Assembly (NCBI GenBank): GCA_008360955.1
Contig: LUCM01002832.1
Coordinates: 174,044-238,043 of the forward strand
Direction: 5' to 3'
DNA: 64,000 nt
Origin: Fasciolopsis buskii
Lineage: Eukaryota > Platyhelminthes > Trematoda > Plagiorchiida > Fasciolidae
Below the pieces are notes generated by a model. It saw nothing but the letters and a program-made list of their open reading frames with translations. It was not told where the DNA came from and searched no databases. The translations under genes and the position numbers were made by a program. Below, piece by piece: positions 26,201-38,400 of this stretch. Numbering within the stretch: position 1 is the stretch's first letter; the number at the start of each line of letters is the position of its first letter.

Positions 26201-27104
26201 AGCAGCCACCATTTTGGGAAAAGTGATGAATGGGTGTATACTAATGCTGTCCCAATTTCTGTATCCGTAAGTGTCACCCTGCGCAAACTTTCTTAAGACA
26301 GTTCTGTTAATAAAATCGAATGTTCAGCATAAAAAGAAACCGGAAAACTGAGTTCTGTTTCTTTAACGAAAATGGTGCAATGCAATCCGGAAGAGAGCAC
26401 AATGCCCCTAAAGGTTTATTACTTATGTGCTTGACCTAATCGGGAAACGGCATCATTCTCGTCTAAACTTAGCGGAAATAAGTAGTACTCGATACTGAGA
26501 CAGCAGGAGAAACAATACCGTCTAGTGGTGAACACGCAAATCCTCCCTCGATGGGGCAATTAATAACTCATCAATCAAGGCGTTCAAGTTTTTTACATGT
26601 GCGCAACAGTGTGCAACATAACCGGCACCTCGAAGAAACAAAAACAGACAGATAAAAACAGGGGAACGCCTTTGTTGACATACTGTAACGACTAGACTTC
26701 AGTCGGATGCTTACCAGTTTGTGCGAAGAGTTCTGAACGTTTTCAAATAAGTTTTCTACTGTCTTGAAACAAACCCACATTGCGTTTAACCATATCGTAG
26801 TTTATTTGTTAGGACTCGTAATGTCCTCAGTAACTTTGAAACCTGATTTTGTTCGCAACTCAGCCTGAGGGTTTTCACAAGTTCTTGATCACTGAGCTCG
26901 TCATTCAGGCCGCAAATATATCACCAAAAATAAAGGTGATGGTGTTGCCTATGCACCATGACCGGTGATGAAATGGTCGCAACATGAACGCTAAGCTCAA
27001 TCTTTGAGATCTTGGAAAAAATGCACAATAAACGTTTTTATATTTAAATGCGAATCTGTCCCAGGGTTATGTACGAGAAACCACCAATTCATTTCCCATC
27101 TATA
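23263..27104. other. No gene identified; one weak exon-like stretch
   Basis: Apart from the candidate at 23,570-23,824 nothing could be supported. Open frames near 24.0, 25.1, 26.1 and 26.6 kb lack recognisable domains or clear splice signals. Confidence 0.45.
23570..23824 (-). other. Candidate coding exon, unidentified
   Basis: On the minus strand an open stretch of about 85 codons has a balanced, protein-like composition and is more GC-rich than its flanks. It includes RTVFEVALGMTRSS, NGFSAPNTFEPKGSG and HHFPRAEDYLDWQMKYRK. There is no ATG near its beginning, but a possible splice acceptor (ttcag) falls just before its conserved-looking part, at about 23,825. A weak donor-like GT lies near its 3' end. 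The polypyrimidine tract is poor. I recognise no family, and a chance open frame or an old transposon fragment remains possible. Confidence 0.22.
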
Positions 27105-27225
27105 TTTTTAGCTGATTAATCCAACCCCTTAAAATTGCCTCAGTCTATTGTGACGCAATGGCATGAGTACCAATAATTAAAAACGAACTTTTTTGCCAAA
27201 CTGTTTACCCAAATAAAAACAACTC
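27105..27225 (+). repeat. Unnamed dispersed repeat, copy 1
   Basis: About 120 bp aligns by eye with 55,435-55,558 in the same orientation. Shared blocks, in order, are tttttagctgattaatcca / tttttatctgactaatcca, attgtgacgcaatggcatga / attgtgatgcaatggcatga, and tttgccaaactg / tttgccaacttg. No tRNA-like promoter or coding frame was found in it. It is an unclassified interspersed repeat or the end of a larger element. Confidence 0.65.
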
Positions 27226-30225
27226 ACTGATCCACGGTAAAAACTTTCGTATCCGATTGGTGACAACTTTTCGTCCTTCGAAAAAAGAGTGAGGGAAATA
27301 ATGCAGTTTCCAAAAATCACGTGAGTTCGATGATGATTTTGCTTAGGGCAAATCACCTGTTCCACGAAATGTTTTCACAAAAGTCGTCAGAATCACAAAC
27401 TCGGACTTGGAAAACCTCGGTATTGTCTTCGCAAACCTTCAAAACTTGATCAAACTCAAAATATCCGAAATAACGCAACTGTGGGACTGGAAAATTTGTT
27501 AAAAGTTTCCAAAAGTGCAGTTCATTAAGTGCTCCCGTGATAAGTGCGTCCTTACATTGTTTGTTTTCTATCACACATTCTTTGAAGATACTAGGTTAGA
27601 CACACCTATTTCTTGTGATAAGTTTTTAGAGCTAATTGATTTATATTTTGCAAGTTTCTCCAAAAATTACGATATCATTCCAGTTTGAGTCCCAGATCTG
27701 GAAATGAAAGGGGAAATTGCCAATAAAAATAGGGCATTGTGTCAAGATGATAATATCTGACCGCACGTACCAGGGACTGACCAAACATTTTTACATCAGC
27801 TCCTAATCATCCATCACAAACTGTTGATGTTTTTTGATTTTCACCTTTCCCTTTTTTTATAGGAGAAAATTTTATAATCTAGATGGGGCTTCCTTTCTTC
27901 AAATCCAGTATTATTTTGGGCTAACGTCACTTCGCAAAAGCTGTGTAGAATAACGTTGAGGACAGTGTAAAAAGTTTGGTTTATTAAATTTAATAGCCTT
28001 TCTTTCCATTTTACTCCCTTCTGCACATCGGAACACTCACGAACTACGGTAAAAAAACAAATAATTAGAATCTGATCTGCAGTAGGCGACTACACACTAA
28101 AGTGAATCCAGGCTCCCTTTATTTTGCACAGCTTGGAATAATTACAAAACAGGTTATCCTGAAATTTGTGGGAGACGAAATAATTCATTCGTTGGTCCCA
28201 AAATAGTAATTTTATTCCAATGAACTACGACCCCAATCTTTCACCAAATATTTAGTCGGGAGTTTTTTCCAGCTCGATATTGCATTAAGCCATTAAACAT
28301 GAATCAGTGAACTGTTGAGGCGGCCCTTACTCTGAATCGCCATGTTTTTCATCTGTGAGGCCATCGTGGAGATTTAACAAAAAGCCGCCTTTTAGTGAGG
28401 ACAAAATATGGTGGGCATAGTAAATGATAGAGGACTTCCAACTCTAAGAACTTACGTATTTCATTGTGTAGTTTAGTTAGAAACGTACCTACACTGTTTT
28501 GAAAAATAGAACAAAATTTAATCGCTTAACCAATCAAGGATGACAAACCAAATGAACATCGTTATATCCCTCAATCAAATACTCATCGTTAATTGGAAGT
28601 CAGGTGATGTAAGCGCATAGTGAGTCATACCTGCATCAGATCAAACGAGTCACTCATCATCCGCTTCTTCTGGTTCATGATCAGGTAGCTCATCTTTGCC
28701 TGACCAATGTACAAAACTTTCGAAGTGCTCGTAATGAATCTGTTTTCCTTTACATACCAGAACTTCATTAGAAAATGAATCCCCTAACTGACCGAGGAGA
28801 AAAGTCTAGCAAGTCTAAATTTTGTTCCCGCTGTTTGTCTGACAGATATAAATTTGTTATTCACATCCTTTATCTTTTCGATTTCACTTGGGTGAGCTTG
28901 TATGATTTGTTTGATAACAAAAAACACCCCAACCATAACATGGACGGACTATGAGATGGATTGCACTTAGTAGTGACCTCAAATATGTCATTATTCGCCC
29001 CCGAATTCCGGCCAAATACGGGACAAATTCGTAAGGTCGAATTCACCGGAATGAAATTCTACAAACCAATTCAACGATCCCTACCTTGTAGTGTGATATC
29101 ACGGAAGGAAAAGCAACAAAGCGGTTGTGCGTTATTTGAATTATTTTTGCCTCATCTGGGAACAAAATTAACTACATGGATTTACTCCTTATTTTCTAGC
29201 CTAGATGAGGTTATTTTGTCCCATTTATCTCTATTTTGAACTTTATAGCGTAAGGCGATGTGCAAACAAAATGCATAAAAGCCATCACCAAAGGCGCCCG
29301 ACGTTAAAACAAATTACCTACTAAAATGTGTGGGATTGTTGTTTCCGGAAAGACGACTCGCTGCAAATTTATCCTTTGACTCTCGTTAAATGGGATTTCG
29401 TTACCACAAGGTAGGTGGTAAGTGCAATGTTGAAAACTACGCGCTACGGGACGGGTGTGTGATTTTTTTCAAGGACGAACTGTTATATTAGCAATTTGCC
29501 AATATCAGTAAGCACAGTGTTCTTTTGAAAGATGTTTCACATCGTTTTTTCCATTATTACTAATGGGAATAATAATAATAATATTTTACCCCTTCATTTA
29601 TCATATGGCAAAAATCACATGTGTCCGTAGGGAAGCCATGATCAGAGAAAGGTTGTGTATCGGTAAATTTGTCGTTGGAACTGCGACATCTTTGAAACCC
29701 CACGGTATTGACTGCATGATCAGTACTTGTTGTGTTCTGTGCCATGTGGCTACATGGTCCATATATGCATTTTTCTAAATGAGGCAGTCACGACGTGTCT
29801 GATTTTGTAATCAGTGGAAACATCTTGGCAATTCAGTGTGCACTAGTTTCTATTAAAAATTCCTTCGTCACCAACTTTGTGGTGAAAAAGTCGCTGAAAG
29901 ATCCCTGAAACTACATTTTTAGTTGGTTTGTACGAGCTATCCTGCAAATGAACACACCTATAAAACCATAAACTCGACCTTTCAAATGAAGAATACTACA
30001 CAGCATGCGGTAAACAAGATCAAATGTGAGATTATAGGAGCGGCTTTGTATCCATAGGACCTATGAAAAGTGCGTTCGGTAGCTATTAGGTTCACTGTCA
30101 CACTCTCAGCAGTTTAAAAGACCAATGATTTACAAATCTAAATCAAACCATCGCATCTACATCGTGACCTCAAATTCGAACAATCGGTTACATTCATGGA
30201 AGAAATATATGAGAAAATGTCTAAT
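27226..30225. other. No gene recognised
   Basis: One open segment on the minus strand (27,574-27,353) has a possible acceptor and donor but no recognisable product. A short AAT repeat (29,568-29,583) is the only simple sequence of note. Confidence 0.45.
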
Positions 30226-30345
30226 TGGTCCGACTATGAGAAGTCTTCGAACTAGGCAGGATTTGAACCATGCATAGACGCAACCCACGTAATTCGTACC
30301 GCCTGTGCTTTACCGGCTGAGGTACGAGGGGACGCCGACCGGAGT
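30226..30345 (-). repeat. tRNA-derived SINE-like unit, minus orientation
   Basis: Read on the minus strand this unit has an A-box-like TACCTCAGCCGGTAAAG (complement of 30,308-30,324) and a B-box GGTTCAAATCC (complement of 30,259-30,269), with spacing like a tRNA gene. It does not fold cleanly as a functional tRNA from reading. It aligns with the unit at 30,380-30,500 in inverted orientation, including a perfect 16-bp terminal match (gagaagtcttcgaact at 30,238-30,253). It is probably a Pol III SINE head. Confidence 0.6.
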
Positions 30346-30379
30346 TTGGACATTTCACTTGAAAACCAATGACAGAACA

Positions 30380-30500
30380 CCGTTCGGTGTGACCAAATAG
30401 CTCGACTGGTAGAGCACAGGGGGTCGAAAATGCGTAGGTTGCGACCAAACGTTTGTTCGAGTTCCGCCGAGTTCGAAGACTTCTCAAATGTCGGTCAAAT
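30380..30500 (+). repeat. tRNA-derived SINE-like unit, plus orientation
   Basis: This unit contains an A-box-like TAGCTCGACTGGTAGAGC (30,398-30,415) and a B-box-like TTGTTCGAGTTCC (30,453-30,465). It is the inverted partner of 30,226-30,345, and its end agttcgaagacttctc (30,470-30,485) is the exact reverse complement of the start of that copy. The heads face each other across about 35 bp, and together they form an imperfect palindrome of about 270 bp. Confidence 0.6.
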
Positions 30501-33500
30501 CTATATCTTTTTAATCTGCAAACAAACATCCTAGATGAAAAAGTGTAAGAAAGGTCACCTTCATATAAGCACTGTCAAAAAAGGACAACCCGGATTTTCA
30601 TTTCACTGTTATTCCGAGTAGTTGTGCTCATGTTCCAATGGTAGGGTATCGTCATTTGCATCATCACCATCACGTAATTTAGCATATCGTCACTCGTCCT
30701 GATCGATTGTCTTGATTCGCATGGAACATCGGACATCTCAGTTTCTCAATTTTCACAGTACTGTCGTTCGTGGGAGTCACCAGTCAGACGAAATGATTCA
30801 TTATTGACAAGGTTTTCGGCAAGCACCGATAGTGATTATTGTGATCTTAAAAACAGAACGCATAATCCGGGACCAACCGATACCAGTAGCTGCTTCTTGC
30901 GCACTACGTTCTTACTTAAAATTTGGCATCCAAAATTAATGTGGACAACAGCTGCAAAATAAAGAGGAATCTACCCCGTTTAAAGTAGGCGAACTGACCG
31001 AATTATTAGTCCGCCACATTTTAGCATGTAATACGAGCCTCATCTCGTCTCTTTTTCTTTTAAACAGAACCTGTATTTTGCTACGGAGTGGATTCAAGCG
31101 GCCCCAGATACTCTTAAAGATACGGTTTTCGTTAATTTAAAAGTATGACACAGGAATAAGCTAATGAAACTGCCAAATTTATTTGCATGTATTTAAATAG
31201 AAATCCTATGGCAGATGTAGGTACCCCAGTGTGATCGTAATTCCTATATTCACGTTCGCTGTTCAACCAAATCCATGAGGTAGTGCTTATGCTCGCTCCA
31301 TTTTAAGACTAGTAATGAAGTTATCAAAAACAAACTAAAACTCCCCAACTCATTGCTCTCTAAGTAGGAAGGGTTTTTTCCCACTTAGTTAATAAAACGG
31401 AAGTAGCATCTAAGCAAAGGTTATGACGAAATGTGAAGGTAAAATAAGAAACAAAGAATGTGGTGCTAAGATCTGCTAAGATCTAGGAGGAACAACAGAT
31501 CTGAAATGAGAATGTACATGTGTTTCGCTGGGTTTGTGGAAAGTTCCGAGCGTCCTAATATAGGAAAAACGTAAGTGGACACTTACAGTTTGCAGTCTAT
31601 GTCCCAAGATCAACGTACCGCAAAAAGCGCAGTAACGCAGTCTGTAGTAGCAACAACCAGGTGATTTGGTAATCAAGTCACTGTGATGTACTGGGCACCC
31701 CTTCATGAAAGCTTTCACAAGTCGGTTACCGACAGAATACTACATATACCAATCCCATCGTAGTCGGATGCGGATGTCATTGCTAAATGCTATGCTTAGC
31801 GGAAGCAATTCGGAGCAAGCCCTTATGTGTTGACGATTACTCATTCAGACCACATGCCGCCATTCCCGAAGTTTTTCGGTCCCATCTTTTGTTTTTGTTT
31901 TGAAATACTGACCAAATTCGTTAAACAAGCAGAACTACATCTCTTAAAAATCGCAGGCAGTTTATTCTTTCAGAGTCCCAAATGGGAATTCGCCGTCCAA
32001 TGCTAGTTACAACTGATCCGAAGGTAGAACTATCCGCCACAGGCCGTGGATATACACGATCCTTAGTCCATACAATAATGTTCTGTGATGTTCACCTACT
32101 AGGGAGCAATCAATATGAAGAAATACCTGGAGAAAAACAACCCAGCAATCCGAGTTTACACTCTCCAAATAATAACTAGTAGAATAATGCACGTGTTGGA
32201 GGAATTTGTTTCTTGACCTAGGGAAGTGGATTTTCTGAGTTCTTCAGTTTGTGGTTTAGTATTAAGAAGAAGCAACATGTTCGATTGGATTGTTTGATGT
32301 ATATGATATGCGCATTCACAGATTAAACGTCTTGGTGTACCTGAATTTCCGAGGAGCTGGAACTCAGGAGATGGGTTAAAGTAGTTCGTGCTTGGTATCA
32401 GATAAATTTGTAAAACCTAACCCAATAGAGTGGTTCGACTAGGCTTCGGATCCAAAAACTTTTCTCCGAGGATAACTGAAGATATTATGTCGTTCGAAAC
32501 AATTCTGTCAGCCCATAAATCCTCCCATTCTAATCTTCCCCTTAACGAAGCAATAGCTTCAACTAGTATCTTACTCATTTTTATACAGATTATCCACTCT
32601 TCACTATGCTTGTGATTACGTGGTGCTTCAAGAGGGCAACCGAAATCATAGAATATCAAAGGAGACTTGCCCGTTAGGGAAATTATCTGAATGTGTATCC
32701 ATATATGCACAAATCTGAGTATATATCAAGTCTAATCGGAATCATGAAGAAAGAGAACAACAGTGGAACAAAATAAATAGAAACATTAGAGATTAACAGG
32801 CTAACTCATGCATACTTCACACCCTCATAACCGATTTTTCTCCGTATTTTTCGTGGCCTTGATAATGCACGATGGCTCAGGGCAAAGTAGAATGGTCCTA
32901 CCTACAGAATTTGTCAAAAGAGTCTAACCTCCAAAGCAGTAGGATGATTTGAGAATCTTTTTACCAACTGGGAGCCATAGACATCCGTGAGCATAGAGCC
33001 AAATGCTTTATACTCCGGCCGCAGGTGATATGCAGTCAGATTTCAGCCATCTCTCAAGAGTGACTACAAAGGCTCGATCAATCTCGTGAACGACATCGGA
33101 AATTCACTTTCGTTCTGAGAAGAACATGCACCGGAAGAATATTTCCTCAAAAGAAATCGCATGAGGTGTTTGGCATTTGAGAGCATAGCCAAAGTCATTT
33201 AAAGTCAGTAACCATACAAGAATCTAAAGCTTTTCAGGATTTTGTAAACTTGCACAACCTGATAAGGAATCTTTTCCGCTTCACTACGTTGGTATCTGCG
33301 GTCAATTATTGGCAGCCGCATGCCAATCACCATACATCTGTGAGTTGTGTGTAAGATAAGCTTTCCATTCTTTGGTCAAAAGGACGTTAAAACATGCTCA
33401 CTAAATAATTTCTTCAAAGCTCTGCATTGCAAACTACTCAGCAAATTAGAGTGTTGCAGCACGCTAAGTCAGTCAGCTCCAAAGAGACGCTCAGGTCCTA

Positions 33501-34315
33501 ATTTTCAGTACGTGAAACACTACTTAAAATTAATATGAATGTAAGTCGTGTAAGTAAATTTGCCAGGCCTGGCGGCGGACAGCTCAGCTTTAAAAATACT
33601 ATGTGTACAGACAGTCTTCGACGATAGTTGTCGAAAAAAACGACTGTTTGATGTTACCCAAAGAATAGGTGCACTAACCTATCCAAGAAGCTTGATCTAT
33701 CGGGACATGCGGAGTTTTCTATTTCCAACCTTAATTGCACTGCGTCACATCTGAGAAAACTCTGATGCCACCATTTTACTTTATCCGATTCTTGTAGCTT
33801 AATGTCGATTTTATTAACATAACACCTCTTTGGTGAGCCCCGTACACCCCAATGTTAACTTAGTTGTTTAGGAGGTATTTGCCTCTCTCTGTGTGTGTAT
33901 GTGGTTCTCATACAAGAACATAGTTTTGTGGGCCGTAAATTGAGTGCTCAACTAGTGTAGTATGATAAATCTGACGAAGATAAGCTCTTTTCCTTAGAGA
34001 GCAACCTCAGTTAGTATTCCCTTTAACTGAACAAAGTCGTCTTCCGGCCTGCATTAGTAGATTAACGCTCAAATCTCATTTCAGGAGCGGGCATTCTGTC
34101 GAAGGAAGTGAATTTGCTTGATCCGACGATGCTTGCTGCATAAGATACCATTTTGGTTGCACCCAACAACTCGAAGGCTCTTCGCATTTGTCTCAAGACT
34201 GCATAAGTAATTTTAGGGTTAGAGTCACAAAGACGGGTAACATATGGTGTGTAGGTTTTAGTGTACTTTCTTCATGTGAAACGTCAATTCTGCGGAGCGC
34301 GGAGAATTCAAAACA

Positions 34316-34461
34316 TGGAAAATGGTGGTCATAACGAGTCTCTTTCTACATTCGCTGGACGCAAATCCACTTCCCGTGTCAGAGAGAGAAGGAAAAACAA
34401 AGAAGTTCAATCAGTCTTAAATTTGAACAGGAAAACATGCTTGCAAACGAGGACTTACGGG
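34316..34461 (+). other. Candidate first coding exon, unidentified
   Basis: An ATG at 34,316 in a good context (aaacATGg) opens about 49 codons beginning MENGGHNESLSTFAGRKS, followed by a basic stretch (RVRERRKNKE). They run to a good splice donor (cgg|gtaagg) at about 34,462, where the frame closes. No domain is recognised and no following exon was found, so this is a weak candidate. Confidence 0.18.
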
Positions 34462-34728
34462 TAAGGTAAATCTCTTTAACTGTTCCAATGAACACTCGGA
34501 TCCGGTGAGGATGAGCTGCTGTCTGGGTGGACGTGGGCGTGAATGTGGAAAAAAGGAGAGTGTGGATTAGTTTAAGACGTTTAATAAGCAATCAGCTGAT
34601 GCGTTCACCCAGAAACACCGAAGAACAGACTATTGGAATGAAAATATCAATTAGAAACACTGTTTTATGATGACTGGAAAGAAGCCCCGAATCAAGTATG
34701 AACTTTTACAGCTCTAGTACATTACATA

Positions 34729-34743
34729 AATATATATATATAT
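34729..34743. repeat. TA microsatellite, short
   Basis: A run of alternating T and A of about 15 bp in otherwise unremarkable sequence. Confidence 0.7.
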
Positions 34744-35221
34744 TGCAACATAGTGACGTGATAGGAAGTACCTGGAATTATACATTTTTGCCTGAGGCTT
34801 CTCTCCAGTTGCTCGGCGAAGACTTCTCCCGTAGATAGGTAAAACATCTTCAACTTTCCCGGCGCTTTTTGTCATCCCAATGCGATATTTGAATCACTAG
34901 ATATGACTTTAATTTTCCTCGAGCTCAGAGATAAAAAGAATATTTTAGACGTCTAGCAGCGATGACCGATGAGATAAGAAGACTGATATTTTGTCTAGTT
35001 TTTGATTCGGCCTCTTTCGCTTCCGATATTTACAAATTTAAGTCCTTGAAAGCATAAACCTTATTTGCTGGCGATCATTTCTGCTAATCTTTTCGACGTT
35101 CTTGCCCATTTTGCTCTGTAAGTTTGCTCCTTTTCTGCTACAAGATGGGCCTAACTTTAAGTAATTTTCTAGTCTCACCTGAGGTACATTTCATTTTCAG
35201 TTGTCGCTTTGGTAGTCCTTA

Positions 35222-35470
35222 CCTTTCGAGGACAGATTCTAATTTTGATCCATCTTGCAACACCTTACCAGCGTAGCAGCCAATAGCAGATATGAAACAG
35301 AAAATCAGTGTAAACTGTACCGCTATCATAGGCTTCTCGTATGAGATGCCAGCAAACGAAACCCGTATCCGTGAACATTCTCCTTTTTTCATTGTTAAAG
35401 TTCTGTCGTAATTTGAAATTTTGTTAACTTTTTGGTATTTAACTATATTATTTCCCCAACGGTTCACCAT
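35222..35470 (-). other. Candidate first exon of a small membrane protein, unidentified
   Basis: On the minus strand an ATG in a strong context (gccATGg, 35,468-35,470) opens about 83 codons and ends at a good donor (aag|gtaagg, at about 35,221), where the frame closes. A second in-frame ATG at about 35,393 starts MKKGECSRIRVSFAG. The product would hold one hydrophobic segment, MIAVQFTLIFCFISAIGCYAG, followed by KVLQDGSKLESVLE. A second donor-like gctg|gtaagg lies within the frame just after the hydrophobic segment. No family is recognised and no second exon was found, so a chance open frame cannot be excluded. Confidence 0.25.
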
Positions 35471-38400
35471 GGCATTGCTTCTTCAACGGTACAGTATGTG
35501 GTCGACTCGTTTGATTTATTTTGCACTTATTTCTATCGCATTATGTGTGGAAACGTATCACGTACTTAGAAAATTTTGCGTTAATCGTAATCGATAACAG
35601 GAGTTGTTGGGTTTTGAATTTTGTCAGCCGATGGCCGTTCTGGAGAAACAAACCCCGTTCTGCATGAAGCTTTAACGACCCAAGGGATTAATACATAACC
35701 GCTCAATTTGTTTGTTGCCTCGGACCATCGACCGTTTTCCGGAGCCTGGGAAAGAGTAATATTGCTTCGAGTAAAATATGATGTGTGTAACAAGTGACAA
35801 CGCAACTGGTGTCTGATGAGATGAGGTTCATTGTAAGCAAATCTATGAAGCTAATTTGATATGCACATGTGTGATGGACTGACTCGGATGGATAAAATCA
35901 ACGAGTTGGTACAAAGAAACTGAAAAGATACTATGGCGGTGAGACAATTCGGATTAGATTTGCCACGGAGTGGCTGCAACCAACAGGTCAGCATATGGCA
36001 CGATTTCAACACAATCACAAATTCAGCTTCACGTAGGAGCAGAAGCAACAGCGGCAGTAGAAGTAATGAAATTTTTATCACTAGTTTTATTACTCAGTGT
36101 AGTGTTTTGGGTCATGAGGTTTCAGAAACAGCACCATACTTGCCTAAGCATAAAACGCGTGTGAAATAGGCAATGATATTCTCTGGATGAACGCTATAAT
36201 ATAGCGTTTGTAACTGTTCAATCAAGATGATGTCACGCGTGAAAGGTTTGCGCTGAAACAGAGCAGCAACTTTGGGATCAGCAATGTAAACAGTGAAAAT
36301 AAATGCATGTTTAAGTAACAGTATGTAATGAATGGCTTTACCTGAAACTACGGCGGTTGAAGATGATTTATAATAGTCGGATTAAACAAGCTACTTGAAT
36401 TATGGATAGGAAAATTTTAAAAATGCTTCACTTGATTCCGTGTGTTTACTACCCCAACTGGATAGTCTGAGGTTATTCAAAGTAGTCCCAATCATTATGG
36501 GGAAGAAAATAACGGAGTCGAGGGAATAGTATGCATTTTTCGGCAAGCTGTCACCCAAACCTCATAGTGCAAAGCTTCGTGTAACTAGCCAATGCAAGGC
36601 AATTAGATCTTGTATACACTTGTGCCCATAAATTAGTCCTCATTAGCGGCATATTGGACGAGTGACAAAGTGCACAATGAAATGATAAAACGAAAAACTG
36701 TCTGATGCGTATTTGGGTGGTTGGGAGAAACGTGGAGCAGAGAGTAACTCTCGTAACCAATTAGCCTCATTAGTTGACTGATCGCGCACGAGAATGCATA
36801 TGGGCGGATAAAAGGGCTTGAATTCTGCACGGGTTTTTCGGCTTTTGACTTCTCGGGAAATGATTCCATTTGATTTAGTCAAACAGGTAAGCTGATCATC
36901 GATCCGTTCAGCTCAACACCATCAGATAAAAGGAACACGAGTCAGCCCTATTTTAGCATCAAAATTTTAATTACCCTTTCTCAAAATAGGTTTCCCATCC
37001 GATCAAAAGGTTAAAAATACCACAATCTTATGTTCTTAGTTGTGTTTGCAGCCAACGATTCCGAGTAGAACGAATAATTTTGCCTATGCATGGCCTTCAA
37101 GAATTGCGCTATTCAGCATGATAGTATTCCTCACACACATGAGAAAGCCAAGAGTGGTTAATAAATATTAGACCGGTTGCGTTCAGACGTTTTTAACTGT
37201 TAACCGAAAACTTTAAGCTCCACTCTCCACCGTTCCCCGTTACAGACAACCAAAATGATCTGTTTCACATTTGCAAAATGTTGCATCTATACCCTATATG
37301 AACTAACGGGCGTAACGAAATACTGTGGATTCTTCTGTTACTGTTATTATTACTTTGTGATTATGTTTATTAATATTACTATTCTTATTGAAAACTGTAT
37401 TTTTGGGGCAGAAAAGACTGAATGCAATCCGAAGAAGATAACCAAACAGCCGTAGAAATAATCTATCTAAATTTTTATATTTTTTATCCCCTAAATATAT
37501 ATGGGCCTAAAGGTTCTTAGACAATGACAACCGTTCTTCATGGTCCGCCTCCACACCACCCCCGCCTTTCCAAGTTGATCGACTGAGTATCAAGTTTCGC
37601 TTGGTTTCTTCCCAAACCGTAGGCTTCTAAAATCTCTGGGTGCCTACAATAGACACTAAACAAACATCTGTCGAGATAATCTGTTCCTGAATTGCCGTTT
37701 ATAAAGCGGACCAAACAACTAAATAATCTGTAGATCCTATTGGAACAAATGACTTCACGAAGCAGATCAGCCCAAAAGTTCAAGTAAATTCAAGCGCACA
37801 ATTCACAACTAGAGGCACCAAACGTCAAAACCGTATTTAGCCACCATTCCTTCACAAAGTAGTAGAATTGGCAATTTAATTAATTTTGTATACTGCCTGA
37901 TTCTCCAAGAACAGAGAATAATGTATGGATTTTCGTCATTCTTCTTTCGAGGTTAGCTCTAGAAAATCCTTTAAATTCGTCCTGTTTGGTTACATGAGTT
38001 GCGTTAGTACAATATAAACGACTGCTTGTACTCACATTGCACTTATGGCCTGTCTTTGATCTCCTGATTCCAAATTTGCCATCCACGGATTTGTTTTCTT
38101 GAAGGTCGTTGTTCCATTTATCGGCGCTTTTCTTTGGAAAACTATTCAGCTTTGGAAGAGTTACTACCAAGTCCAAGTGATTGTACAAGAGTTAGTTATA
38201 ATCGTATTCAACCACCTGGAGAGTGAACAGTTTTGGTGAACTGGAAATTGCTTGAATAACTGAACCCTCAGCATGTACCATCTTCTGGTCAACTGAGGCC
38301 AAGATTTCGAAGAGTATTTGGACCGGTTCTGATCCCAAAGCAAACAGTTATATAACCATTTCGAACTTAGGCATATATTTTGGGAACAGGATTGAAATCG

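Larger units (their letters stand above)
30501..35221. other. No gene identified; one weak exon-like stretch
   Basis: Nothing could be named. Small curiosities are a 12-bp perfect palindrome gccaggcctggc (33,562-33,573), a short direct duplication of gatctgctaa near 31,465-31,490, and a TA run at 34,729-34,743. The candidate at 34,316-34,461 is listed separately. Confidence 0.45.

Noticed and set aside
27353..27574. Minus-strand open segment with possible acceptor and donor
   Set aside because: The product is unrecognised and the splice signals are common words. No neighbouring exon was found.
35468..35595. Second open frame on the plus strand (42 codons with a hydrophobic segment) starting at the same ccatgg as the minus-strand candidate
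   Set aside because: Too short and without a family match. The shared palindromic start site is probably coincidence.
35813..35830. ctgatgag word that could start a hammerhead core
   Set aside because: No GAAA box or complementary stems follow at the required spacing.
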